A stretch of 64,000 nucleotides of DNA from Pleurodeles waltl (lineage: Eukaryota > Chordata > Amphibia > Caudata > Salamandridae): NCBI RefSeq assembly GCF_031143425.1, contig NC_090448.1, forward strand, positions 330,906,177-330,970,176. Reading direction: 5' to 3'. Position 1 is the first letter of the stretch. Each line of letters begins with the position of its first letter. Below are positions 23,022 to 34,914 of the stretch, one piece after another. The notes beneath the pieces were generated by a model that saw only the letters and a list, made by a program, of their open reading frames with translations, was not told the DNA's origin and searched no databases. Both the position numbers and the translations under genes were made by a program.

Positions 23022-26000
23022 GTGTCCACGTTGTGTTTTGGGCCATTTCCTTTCGTGGGCGCTAGGCCTACCCACACAAGTGAGGTACCATTTTTATCGG
23101 GAGAGTTGGAGGAACGCTGGGTGGAAGGAAATTTGTGGCTCCTCTCAGATTCAAGAACTCTCTGTCATCGAAATGTGAGGAAAATGTGTTTTTTTTTAGC
23201 CAAATTTTGAGGTTTGCAAAGGATTCTGGGTAACAGAACCTGGTCAGAGCCCCACAAGTCACCCCATCTTGGATTCCCCTAGATCTGTAGTTTTCAAAAA
23301 TGCACAGGTTTGGTAGGTTTCCCTAGGTGCCGGCTGAGCTAGGGGCCAAAATCTACAGGTAGGCACTTCGCAAAAAACACCTCTGTTTTCTGTAAAAAAA
23401 TTGGGATGTGTCCACGTTGTGTTTTGGGCCATTTCCTTTCGTGGGCGCTAGGCCTACCCACACAAGTGAGGTACCATTTTTATCGGGAGACTTGGAGGAA
23501 CGCTGGGTGGAAGGAAATTTGTGGCTCCTCTCAGATTCCAGAACTTTCTGTCACCGAAATGTGAGGAAAATGTGTTTTTTAGCCAAATTTTGAGGTTTGC
23601 AAAGGATTCTGGGTAACAGAACCTGGTCAGAGCCCCACAAGTCACCCCATCTTGGATTCCCCTAGGTCTCTAGTTTTCAGAAATGCACAGGGTTGGTAGG
23701 TTTCCCTAGGTGCTGGCTGAGCTAGGGGCCAACATCTAGAGGTAGGCACTTTGCAAAAAACACCTCTGTTTTCTGTAAAAAAATTGGGATGTGTCCACGT
23801 TGTGTTTTGGGCCATTTCCTTTCGTGGGCGCTAGGCCTACCCACACAAGTGAGGTACCATTTTTATCGGGAGACTTGGAGGAACGCTGGGTGGAAGGAAA
23901 TTTGTGGCTCCTCTCAGATTCCAGAACTTTCTGTCATCGAAATGTGAGGAAAATGTGTTTTTTTTGCCAAATTTTGAGGTTTGCAAAGGATTCTGGGTAA
24001 CAGAACCTGGTCAGAGCCCCACAAGCCACCCCATCTTGGATTCCCCTAGGTCTCTAGTTTTCAGAAATGCACAGGGTTGGTAGGTTTCCCTAGGTGCCGG
24101 CTGAGCTAGGGGCCAACATATACAGGTAGGCACTTTGCAAAAAACACCTGTTTTCTGTAAAATAATTGGGATGTGTCCACGTTGTGTTTTGGGCCATTTC
24201 CTTTTGTGGGCGCTAGGCCTACCCACACAAGTGAGGTACCATTTTTATCGGGAGACTTGGGGGAACGCTGGGTGAAAGAAAATTTGTGGCTCCTCTCAGA
24301 TTCCAGAACTTTCTGTCACCGAAATGTGAGGAAAATGTGTTTTTTAGCCACATTTTGAGGTTTGCAAAGGATTCTGGGTAACAGAACCTGGTTAGAGCCC
24401 CACAAGTCACCCCATCTTGGATTCCCCTAGATCTCTAGTTTTCAAAAATGCACAGGTTTGGTAGGTTTCCCTAGGTGCCGGCTGAGCTAGGGGCCAACAT
24501 ATACAGGTAGGCACTTTGCAAAAAACACCTCTGTTTTCTGTAAAATAATTGGGATGTGTCCATGTTGTGTTTTGGGCCATTTCCTTTTGTGGGCGCTAGG
24601 CCTACCCACACAAGTGAGGTACCATTTGTATTGGGAGACTTGGGGGAACGCTGGGTGGAAGGAAATTTGTGGCTCCTCTCAGATTCCAGAACTTTCTGTC
24701 ACCGAAATGTGAGGAAAATGTGTTTTTTAGCCAAATTTTGAGGTTTGCAAAAGATTCTGGGTAACAGAACCTGGTCAGAACCCCACAAATCACCCCATCT
24801 TGGATTCCCCTAGGTCTCTAGTTTTAAAAAATGCACAGGTTTGGTAGGTTTCCCTAGGTGCCGGCTGAGCTAGGGGCCAAAATCTACAGGTAGGCACTTT
24901 GCAAAAAACACCTCTGTTTTCTGTAAAGAAATTGGGATGTGTCCACGTTGTGTTTTGGGCCATTTCCTTTCGTGGGCGCTAGGCCTACCCTCAAACGTGA
25001 GGTACCATTTTTATCGGGAGACTTGGGGGAACGCTGGGTGGAAGAAAATTTGTGGCTCCTCTCAGATTCCAGAACTTTCTGTCACCGAAATGTGAGGAAA
25101 ATGTGTTTTTTAGCCAAATTTTGAGGTTTGCAAAGGATTCTGGGTAACAGAACCTGGTCAGAGCCCCACAAGTCACCCCATCTTGGATTCCCCTAGATCT
25201 CTAGTTTTCAAAAATGCACAGGTTTGGTAGGTTTCCCTAGGTGCCGGCTGAGCTAGGGGCCAAAATCTACAGGTAGGCACTTCGCAAAAAACACCTCTGT
25301 TTTCTGTAAAAAAATTGGGATGTGTCCATGTTGTGTTTTGGGCCATTTCCTTTCATGGGCGCTAGGCCTACCCACACAAGTGAGGTACCATTCTTATCGG
25401 GAGACTTGCGGGAACGCTGGGTGGAAGGAAATTTGTGGCTCCTCTCAGATTCCAGAACTCTGTCATCGAAATGTGAGGAAAATGTGTTTTTTTTAGCCAA
25501 ATTTTGAGGTTTGGAAAGGATTCTGGGTAACAGAACCTGGTCAGAGCCCCACAAGCCACCCCATCTTGGATTCCCCTAGGTCTCTAGTTTTCAGAAATGC
25601 ACAGGTTTGGTAGGTTTCCCTAGGTGCCGGCTGAGCTAGGGGCCAAAATCTACAGGTAGGCACTTCGCAAAAAACACCTCTGTTTTCTGTAAAAAAATTG
25701 GGATGTGTCCATGTTGTGTTTTGGGCCATTTCCTTTCATGGGCGCTAGGCCTACCCACACAAGTGAGGTACCATTCTTATCGGGAGACTTGCGGGAACGC
25801 TGGGTGGAAGGAAATTTGTGGCTCCTCTCAGATTCCAGAACTCTCGGTCATCGAAATGTGAGGAAAATGTGTTTTTTTTAGCCAAATTTTGAGGTTTGCA
25901 AAGGATTCTGGGTAACAGAACCTGGTCAGAGCCCCACAAGCCACCCCATCTTCGATTCCCCTAGGTCTCTAGTTTTCAGAAATGCACAGGGTTGGTAGGT

Positions 26001-28007
26001 TTCCCTAGGTGCCGGCTGAGCTAGGGGCCAAAATCTACAGGTAGGCACTTTGCAAAAAACACCTCTGTTTTCTGTAAAAAAATTGGGATGTGTCCATGTT
26101 GTGTTTTGGGCCATTTCCTTTCGTGGGCGCTAGGCCTACCCACACAAGTGAGGTACCATTTGTATTGGGAGACTTGGGGGAACGCTGGGTGGAAGGAAAT
26201 TTGTGGCTCCTCTCAGATTCCAGAACTTTCTGTCACCGAAATGTGAGGAAAATGTGTTTTTTAGCCAAATTTTGAGGTTTGCAAAAGATTCTGGGTAACA
26301 GAACCTGGTCAGAACCCCACAAACCACCCCATCTTGGATTCCCCTAGGTCTCTAGTTTTAAAAAATGCACAGGTTTGGTAGGTTTCCCTAGGTGCCGGCT
26401 GAGCTAGGGGCCAAAATCTACAGGTAGGCACTTTGCAAAAAACACCTCTGTTTTCTGTAAAGAAATTGGGATGTGTCCACGTTGTGTTTTGGGCCATTTC
26501 CTTTCGTGGGCGCTAGGCCCACCCTCACAAGTGAGGTACCATTTTTATCGGGAGACTTGGGGGAACGCTGGGTGGAAGGAAATTTGTGGCTCCTCTCAGA
26601 TTCCAGAACTTTCTGTCACCGAAATGTTAGGAAAATGTGTTTTTTTAGCCACATTTTGAGGTTTGCAAAGGATTCTGGGTAACAGAACCTGGTCAGAGCC
26701 CCACAAGTCACCCCATCTTGGATTCCCCTAGATCTCTAGTTTTCAAAAATGCAGAGGTTTGGTAGGTTTCCCTAGGTGCCGGCTGAGCTAGGGTCCAAAA
26801 TCTACAGGTAGGCACTTTGCAAAAAACACCTCTGTTTTCTGTAAAAAAATTGGGATGTGTCCACGTTATGTTTTGGGCCATTTCCTTTCATGGGCGCTAG
26901 GCCTACCCACACAAGTCAGGTACCATTCTTATCGGGAGACTTGGGGGAACGCTGGATGGAAGGAAATTTGTGGCTCCTCTCAGATTCCAGAACTTTCTGT
27001 CACCGAAATGTGAGGAAAATGTGTTTTTTAGCCATATTTTGAGGTTTGCAAAGGATTCTGGGTAACAGAACCTGGTCAGAGCCCCACAAGTCACCCCATC
27101 TTGGATTCCCCTAGATCTCTAGTTTTCAAAAATGCACAGGTTTGGTAGGTTTCCCTAGGTGCCGGCTGAGCTAGGGTCCAAAATCTACAGGTAGGCACTT
27201 TGCAAAAAACACCTCTGTTTTCTGTAAAAAAATTGGGATGTGTCCACGTTGTGTTTTGGGCCATTTCCTTTCATGGGCGCTAGGCCTACCCACACAAGTC
27301 AGGTACCATTCTTGTCGGGAGACTTGGGGGAACGCTGGATGGAAGGAAATTTGTGGCTCCTCTCAGATTCCAGAACTTTCTGTCACCGAAATGTGAGGAA
27401 AATGTGTTTTTTAGCCATATTTTGAGGTTTGCAAAGGATTCTGGGTAACAGAACCTGGTCAGAGCCCCACAAGTCACCCCATCTTGGATTCCCCTAGATC
27501 TCTAGTTTTCAAAAATGCACAGGTTTGGTAGGTTTCCCTAGGTGCCGGCTGAGCTAGGGGCCAAAATCTACAGGTAGGCACTTCGCAAAAAACACCTCTG
27601 TTTTCTGTAAAAAAATTGGGATGTGTCCATGTTGTGTTTTGGGCCATTTCCTTTCATGGGCGCTAGGCCTACCCACACAAGTGAGGTACCATTCTTATCG
27701 GGAGACTTGTGGGAACGCTGGGTGGAAGGAAATTTGTGGCTCCTCTCAGATTCCAGAACTCTCTGTCATCGAAATGTGAGGAAAATGTGGTTTTTTTAGC
27801 CAAATTTTGAGGTTTGCAAAGGATTCTGGGTAACAGAACCTGGTCAGAGCCCCACAAGCCACCCCATCTTGGATTTCCCTAGGTCTCTAGTTTTCAGAAA
27901 TGCACAGGGTTGGTAGGTTTCCCTAGGTGCCGGATGAGCTAGGGGCCAACATCTACAGGTAGGCACTTTGCAAAAAACACCTCTGTTTTCTGTAAAAAAA
28001 TTGGGAT
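23022..28007. repeat. Higher-order repeat, 13-monomer version (4,986 bp), copy 2
   Basis: Starts are at 23022, 23408, 23791, 24173, 24556, 24939, 25322, 25705, 26090, 26473, 26857, 27240 and 27623. Order is a b c d e f g h i j k l m/m'. Every start lies exactly 14,387 bp after its partner in 8635-13620, so I see no net length change between the two copies. Rare shared variants include ATCTTCGATT in h, GCAGAGG in the j-k transition and CGTTATG at k. Confidence 0.94.
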
Positions 28008-31000
28008 GTGTCCATGTTGTGTTTTGGGCCATTTCCTTTCGTGGGCGCTAGGCCTACGCACACAAGTGAGGTACCATTTTTATCGGGAGACTTGGGGGAA
28101 CGCTGGGTGGAAGGAAATTTGTGGCTCCTCTCAGATTCCAGAACTTTCTGTCACCGAAATGTGAGGAAAATGTGTTTTTTAGCCAAATTTTGAGGTTTGC
28201 AAAGGATTCTGGGTAACAGAACTTGGTCAGAGCCCCACAAGTCACCCCATCATGGATTCCCCTAGATCTCTAGTTTTCAAAAATGCACAGGTTTGGTAGG
28301 TTTCCCTAGGTGCCGGCTGAGCTAGGGGCCAAAATCTACAGGTAGGCACTTTGCAAAAAACACCTCTGTTTTCTGTAAAAAAATTGGGATGTGTCCACGT
28401 TGTGTTTTGGGCCATTTCCTTTCGTGGGCGCTAGGCCTACCCACACAAGTGAGGTACCATTTTTATCGGGAGAGTTGGAGGAACGCTGGGTGGAAGGAAA
28501 TTTGTGGCTCCTCTCAGATTCCAGAACTTTCTGTCACCGAAATGTGAGGAAAATGTGTTTTTTAACCAAATTTTGAGGTTTGCAAAGGATTCTGGGTAAC
28601 AGAACCTGGTCAGAGCCCCACAAGTCACCCCATCTTGGATTCCCCTAGATCTGTAGTTTTCAAAAATGCACAGGTTTGGTAGGTTTCCCTAGGTGCCGGC
28701 TGAGCTAGGGGCCAAAATCTACAGGTAGGCACTTCGCAAAAAACACCTCTGTTTTCTGTAAAAAAATTGGGATGTGTCCACGTTGTGTTTTGGGCCATTT
28801 CCTTTCGTGGGCGCTAGGCCTACCCACACAACTGAGGTACCATTTTTATCGGGAGACTTGGAGGAACGCTGGGTGGAAGGAAATTTGTGGCTCCTCTCAG
28901 ATTCCAGAACTTTCTGTCATCGAAATGTGAGGAAAATGTGTTTTTTTTAGCCATATTTTGAGGTTTGCAAAGGATTCTGGGTAACAGAACCTGGTCAGAG
29001 CCCCACAAGCCACCCCATCTTGGATTCCCCTAGGTCTCTAGTTTTCAGAAATGCACAGGGTTGGTAGGTTTCCCTAGGTGCCGGCTGAGCTAGGGGCCAA
29101 CATATACAGGTAGGCACTTTGCAAAAAACACCTCTGTTTTCTGTAAAATAATTGGGATGTGTCCACGTTGTGTTTTGGGCCATTTCCTTTTGTGGGCGCT
29201 AGGCCTACCCACACAAGTGAGGTACCATTTTTATCGGGAGAATTGGGGGAACGCTGGGTGGAAGAAAATTTGTGGCTCCTCTCAGATTCCAGAACTTTCT
29301 GTCACCGAAATGTGAGGAAAATGTGTTTTTTAGCCAAATGTTGAGGTTTGCAAAGGATTCTGGGTAACAGAACCTGGTCAGAGCCCCACAAGTCACCCCA
29401 TCTTGGATTCCCCTAGATCTCTAGTTTTCAAAAATGCACAGGTTTGGTAGGTTTCCCTAGGTGCCGGCTGAGCTAGGGGCCAAAATCTACAGGTAGGCAC
29501 TTCGCAAAAAACACCTCTGTTTTCTGTAAAAAAATTGGGATGTGTCCACGTTGTGTTTTGGGCCATTTCCTTTCGTGGGCGCTAGGCCTACCCACACAAG
29601 TGAGGTACCATTTTTATCGGGAGAGTTGGAGGAACGCTGGGTGGAAGGAAATTTGTGGCACCTCTCAGATTCCAGAACTTTCTGTCACCGAAATGTGAGG
29701 AAAATGTGTTTTTTAGCCAAATTTTGAGGTTTGCAAAGGATTCTGGGTAACAGAACCTGGTCAGAGCCCAAAAAGTCACCCCATCTTGGATTCCCCTAGA
29801 TCTCTAGTTTTCAAAAATGCACAGGTTTGGTAGGTTTCCCTAGGTGCCGGCTGAGCTAGGGGCCAAAATCTACAGGTAGGCACTTCGCAAAAAACACCTC
29901 TGTTTTCTGTAAAAAAATTGAGATGTGTCCATGTTGTGTTTTGGGCCATTTCCTTTCATGGGCGCTAGGCCTACCCACACAAGTGAGGTACCATTCTTAT
30001 CGGGAGACTTGCGGGAACGCTGGGTGGAAGGAAATTTGTGGCTCCTCTCAGATTCCAGAACTCTCGGTCATCGAAATGTGAGGAAAATGTGTTTTTTTTA
30101 GCCAAATTTTGAGGTTTGCAAAGGATTCTGGGTAACAGAACCTGGTCAGAGCCCCACAAGCCACCCCATCTTCGATTCCCCTAGGTCTCTAGTTTTCAGA
30201 AATGCACAGGGTTGGTAGGTTTCCCTAGGTGCCGGCTGAGCTAGGGGCCAAAATCTACAGGTAGGCACTTTGCAAAAAACACCTCTGTTTTCTGTAAAAA
30301 AATTGGGATGTGTCCATGTTGTGTTTTGGGCCATTTCCTTTCGTGGGCGCTAGGCCTACCCACACAAGTGAGGTACCATTTGTATTGGGAGACTTGGGGG
30401 AACGCTGGGTGGAAGGAAATTTGTGGCTCCTCTCAGATTCCAGAACTTTCTGTCACCGAAATGTGAGGAAAATGTGTTTTTTAGCCAAATTTTGAGGTTT
30501 GCAAAAGATTCTGGGTAACAGAACCTGGTCAGAACCCCACAAACCACCCCATCTTGGATTCCCCTAGGTCTCTAGTTTTAAAAAATGCACAGGTTTGGTA
30601 GGTTTCCCTAGGTGCCGGCTGAGCTAGGGGCCAAAATCTACAGGTAGGCACTTTGCAAAAAACACCTCTGTTTTCTGTAAAGAAATTGGGATGTGTCCAC
30701 GTTGTGTTTTGGGCCATTTCCTTTCGTGGGCGCTAGGCCCACCCTCACAAGTGAGGTACCATTTTTATCGGGAGACTTGGGGGAACGCTGGGTGGAAGGA
30801 AATTTGTGGCTCCTCTCAGATTCCAGAACTTTCTGTCACCGAAATGTTAGGAAAATGTGTTTTTTTAGCCACATTTTGAGGTTTGCAAAGGATTCTGGGT
30901 AACAGAACCTGGTCAGAGCCCCACAAGTCACCCCATCTTGGATTCCCCTAGATCTCTAGTTTTCAAAAATGCACAGGTTTGGTAGGTTTCCCTAGGTGCC

Positions 31001-31841
31001 GGCTGAGCTAGGGTCCAAAATCTACAGGTAGGCACTTTGCAAAAAACACCTCTGTTTTCTGTAAAAAAATTGGGATGTGTCCACGTTGTGTTTTGGGCCA
31101 TTTCCTTTCATGGGCGCTAGGCCTACCCACACAAGTCAGGTACCATTCTTATCGGGAGACTTGGGGGAACGCTGGATGGAAGGAAATGTGTGGCTCCTCT
31201 CAGATTCCAGAACTTTCTGTCACCGAAATGTGAGGAAAATGTGTTTTTAGCCATATTTTGAGGTTTGCAAAGGATTCTGGGTAACAGAACCTGGTCAGAG
31301 CCCCACAAGTCACCCCATCTTGGATTCCCCTAGATCTCTAGTTTTCAAAAATGCACAGGTTTGGTAGGTTTCCCTAGGTGCCGGCTGAGCTAGGGTCCAA
31401 AATCTACAGGTAGGCACTTTGCAAAAAACACCTCTGTTTTCTGTAAAAAAATTGGGATGTGTCCACGTTGTGTTTTGGGCCATTTCCTTTCATGGGCGCT
31501 AGGCCTACCCACACAAGTCAGGTACCATTCTTGTCGGGAGACTTGGGGGAACGCTGGATGGAAGGAAATTTGTGGCTCCTCTCAGATTCCAGAACTTTCT
31601 GTCACCGAAATGTGAGGAAAATGTGTTTTTTAGCCATATTTTGAGGTTTGCAAAGGATTCTGGGTAACAGAACCTGGTCAGAGCCCCACAAGTCACCCCA
31701 TCTTGGATTCCCCTAGATCTCTAGTTTTCAAAAATGCACAGGTTTGGTAGGTTTCCCTAGGTGCCGGCTGAGCTAGGGGCCAAAATCTACAGGTAGGCAC
31801 TTCGCAAAAAACACCTCTGTTTTCTGTAAAAAAATTGGGAT
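28008..31841. repeat. Second copy of the n-o-p-q-r-h-i-j-k-l block
   Basis: Starts are at 28008, 28391, 28774, 29159, 29542, 29925, 30310, 30693, 31077 and 31459. The 14,387-bp offset to 13621-17072 holds through 31077. Unit 31077 is 382 bp with a T5 tract and a GAAATGTGTGG variant that its partner at 16690 lacks, which lowers the offset to 14,386. Unlike the first copy, this one is followed by an intact m monomer at 31842. The same T5 unit appears at 41060. Confidence 0.92.
31755..31778. other. Conserved dyad CCCTAG-N12-CTAGGG (representative)
   Basis: CCCTAG (31755-31760) and CTAGGG (31773-31778) are exact reverse complements around a 12-base spacer that contains the palindrome GCCGGC. The dyad is present in nearly all monomers. 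It is altered in a few: CCCCAG near 48655 and 52491, and TTAGGG near 1376 and 55954. It could be a protein-binding or cruciform-prone site. No function can be shown from sequence alone. Confidence 0.6.
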
Positions 31842-34800
31842 GTGTCCATGTTGTGTTTTGGGCCATTTCCTTTCATGGGCGCTAGGCCTACCCACACAAG
31901 TGAGGTACCATTCTTATCGGGAGACTTGTGGGAACGCTGGGTGGAAGGAAATTTGTGGCTCCTCTCAGATTCCAGAACTCTCTGTCATCGAAATGTGAGG
32001 AAAATGTGTTTTTTTTTAGCCAAATTTTGAGGTTTGGAAAGGATTCTGGGTAACAGAAGCTGGTCAGAGCCCCACAAGCCACCCCATCTTGGATTCCCCT
32101 AGGTCTCTAGTTTTCAGAAATGCACAGGGTTGCTAGGTTTCCCTAGGTGCCGGCTGAGCTAGGGGCCAACATCTACAGGTAGGCACTTTGCAAAAAACAC
32201 CTCTGTTTTCTGTAAATAAATTGGGATGTGTCAACGTTGTGTTTTGGGCCATTTCCTTTCGTGGGCGCTAGGCCTACCCACACAAGTGAGGTACCATTTT
32301 TATCGGGAGACTTGGAGGAACGCTGGGTGGAAGGAAATTTGTGGCTCCTCTCAGATTCCAGAACTTTCTGTCATCGAAATGTGAGGAAAATGTGGTTTTT
32401 TTAGCCAAATTTTGAGGTTTGCAAAGGATTCTGGGTAACAGAACCTGGTCAGAGCCCCACAAGCCACCCCATCTTGGATTTCCCTAGGTCTCTAGTTTTC
32501 AGAAATGCACAGGGTTGGTAGGTTTCCCTAGGTGCCGGCTGAGCTAGGGGCCAACATCTACAGGTAGGCACTTTGCAAAAAACACCTCTGTTTTCTGTAA
32601 AAAAATTGGGATGTGTCCACCTTGTGTTTTGGGCCATTTCCTTTCGTGGGCGCTAGGCCTACGCACACAAGTGAGGTACCATTTTTATCGGGCGACTTGG
32701 GGGAACGCTGGGTGGAAGGAAATTTGTGGCTCCTCTCAGATTCCAGAACTTTCTGTCACCGAAATGTGAGGAAAATGTGTTTTTTAGCCAAATTTTGAGG
32801 TTTGCAAAGGATTCTGGGTAACAGAACTTGGTCAGAGCCCCACAAGTCACCCCATCATGGATTCCCCGAGATCTCTAGTTTTCAAAAATGCACAGGTTTG
32901 GTAGGTTTCCCTAGGTGCCGGCTGAGCTAGGGGCCAAAATCTACAGGTAGGCACTTTGCAAAAAACACCTCTGTTTTCTGTAAAAAAATTGGGATGTGTC
33001 CACGTTGTGTTTTGGGCCATTTCCTTTCGTGGGCGCTAGGCCTACCCACACAAGTGAGGTACCATTTTTATCGGGAGAGTTGGAGGAACGCTGGGTGGAA
33101 GGAAATTTGTGGCTCCTCTCAGATTCCAGAACTTTCTGTCACCGAAATGTGAGGAAAATGTGTTTTTTAGCCAAATTTTGAGGTTTGCAAAGGATTCTGG
33201 GTAACAGAACCTGGTCAGAGCCCCACAAGTCACCCCATCTTGGATTCCCCTAGATCTGTAGTTTTCAAAAATGCACAGGTTTGGTAGGTTTCCCTAGGTG
33301 CCGGCTGAGCTAGGGGCCAAAATCTACAGGTAGGCACTTCGCAAAAAACACCTCTGTTTTCTGTAAAGAAATTGGGATGTGTCCACGTTGTGTTTTGGGC
33401 CATTTCCTTTCGTGGGCGCTAGGCCTACCCACACAAGTGAGGTACCATTTTTATCGGGAGACTTGGAGGAACGCTGGGTGGAAGGAAATTTGTGGCTCCT
33501 CTCAGATTCCAGAACTTTCTGTCATCGAAATGTGAGGAAAATGTGTTTTTTTTAGCCAAATTTTGAGGTTTGCAAAGGATTCTGGGTAACAGAACCTGGT
33601 CAGAGCCCCACAAGCCACCCCATCTTGGATTCCCCTAGGTCTCTAGTTTTCAGAAATGCACAGGGTTGGTAGGTTTCCCTAGGTGCCGGCTGAGCTAGGG
33701 GCCAACATATACAGGTAGGCACTTTGCAAAAAACACCTCTGTTTTCTGTAAAATAATTGGGATGTGTCCACGTTGTGTTTTGGGCCATTTCCTTTTGTGG
33801 GCGCTAGGCCTACCCACACAAGTGAGGTACCATTTTTATCGGGAGAATTGGGGGAACGCTGGGTGGAAGAAAATTTGTGGCTCCTCTCAGATTCCAGAAC
33901 TTTCTGTCACCGAAATGTGAGGAAAATGTGTTTTTTAGCCAAATGTTGAGGTTTGCAAAGGATTCTGGGTAACAGAACCTGGTCAGAGCCCCACAAGTCA
34001 CCCCATCTTGGATTCCCCTAGATCTCTAGTTTTCAAAAATGCACAGGTTTGGTAGGTTTCCCTAGGTGCTGGCTGAGCTAGGGGCCAAAATCTACAGGTA
34101 GGCACTTCGCAAAAAACACCTCTGTTTTCTGTAAAAAAATTGGGATGTGTCCATGTTGTGTTTTGGGCCATTTCCTTTCATGGGCGCTAGGCCTACCCAC
34201 ACAAGTGAGGTACCATTCTTATCGGGAGACTTGCGGGAACGCTGGGTGGAAGGAAATTTGAGGCTCCTCTCAGATTCCAGAACTTTCTGTCACCGAAATG
34301 TGAGGAAAATGTGTTTTTTTTAGCCAAATTTTGAGGTTTGCAAAGGATTCTGGGTAACAGAACCTGGTCAGAGCCCCACAAGCCACCCCATCTTGGATTC
34401 CCCTAGGTCTCTAGTTTTCAGAAATGCACAGGGTTGGTAGGTTTCCCTAGGTGCCGGCTGAGCTAGGGGCCAACATCTCCAGGTAGGCACTTTGCAAAAA
34501 ACACCTCTGTTTTCTGTAAAAAAATTGGGATGTGTCCACGTTGTGTTTTGGGCCATTTCCTTTCGTGGGCGCTAGGCCTACCCACACAAGTGAGGTACCA
34601 TTTTTATCGGGAGAGTTGGAGGAACGCTGGGTGGAAGGAAATTTGTGGCACCTCTCAGATTCCAGAACTTTCTGTCACTGAAATGTGAGGAAAATGTGTT
34701 TTTTAGCCAAATGTTGAGGTTTGCAAAGGATTCTGGGTAACAGAACCTGGTCAGAGCCCAAAAAGTCACCCCATCTTGGATTCCCCTAGATCTCTAGTTT

Positions 34801-34914
34801 TCAAAAATGCACAGGTTTGGTAGGTTTCCCTAGGTGCCGGCTGAGCTAGGGGCCAAAATCTACAGGTAGGCACTTCGCAAAAAACACCTCTGTTTTCTGT
34901 AAAAAAATTGGGAT
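31842..34914. repeat. Satellite block m-m'-n-o-p-q-h'-r
   Basis: Starts are at 31842, 32228, 32613, 32996, 33379, 33764, 34147 and 34532. The m and m' monomers are intact and separate here, giving the reference for the fused and 100-bp-deleted forms elsewhere. Unit 34147 is h', with AAATTTGAGG in place of AAATTTGTGG. The block pairs with 41825-44515 at offsets of 9,983, then 9,600, then 9,601 bp. Confidence 0.88.

Noticed and set aside
32215..32220. AATAAA polyadenylation signal
   Set aside because: It is a single-base variant of the A7 tract in one monomer, with no gene upstream. Minus-strand AATAAA in the TTTTATTTTT tracts at 293 and 19665 is likewise a tract variant.
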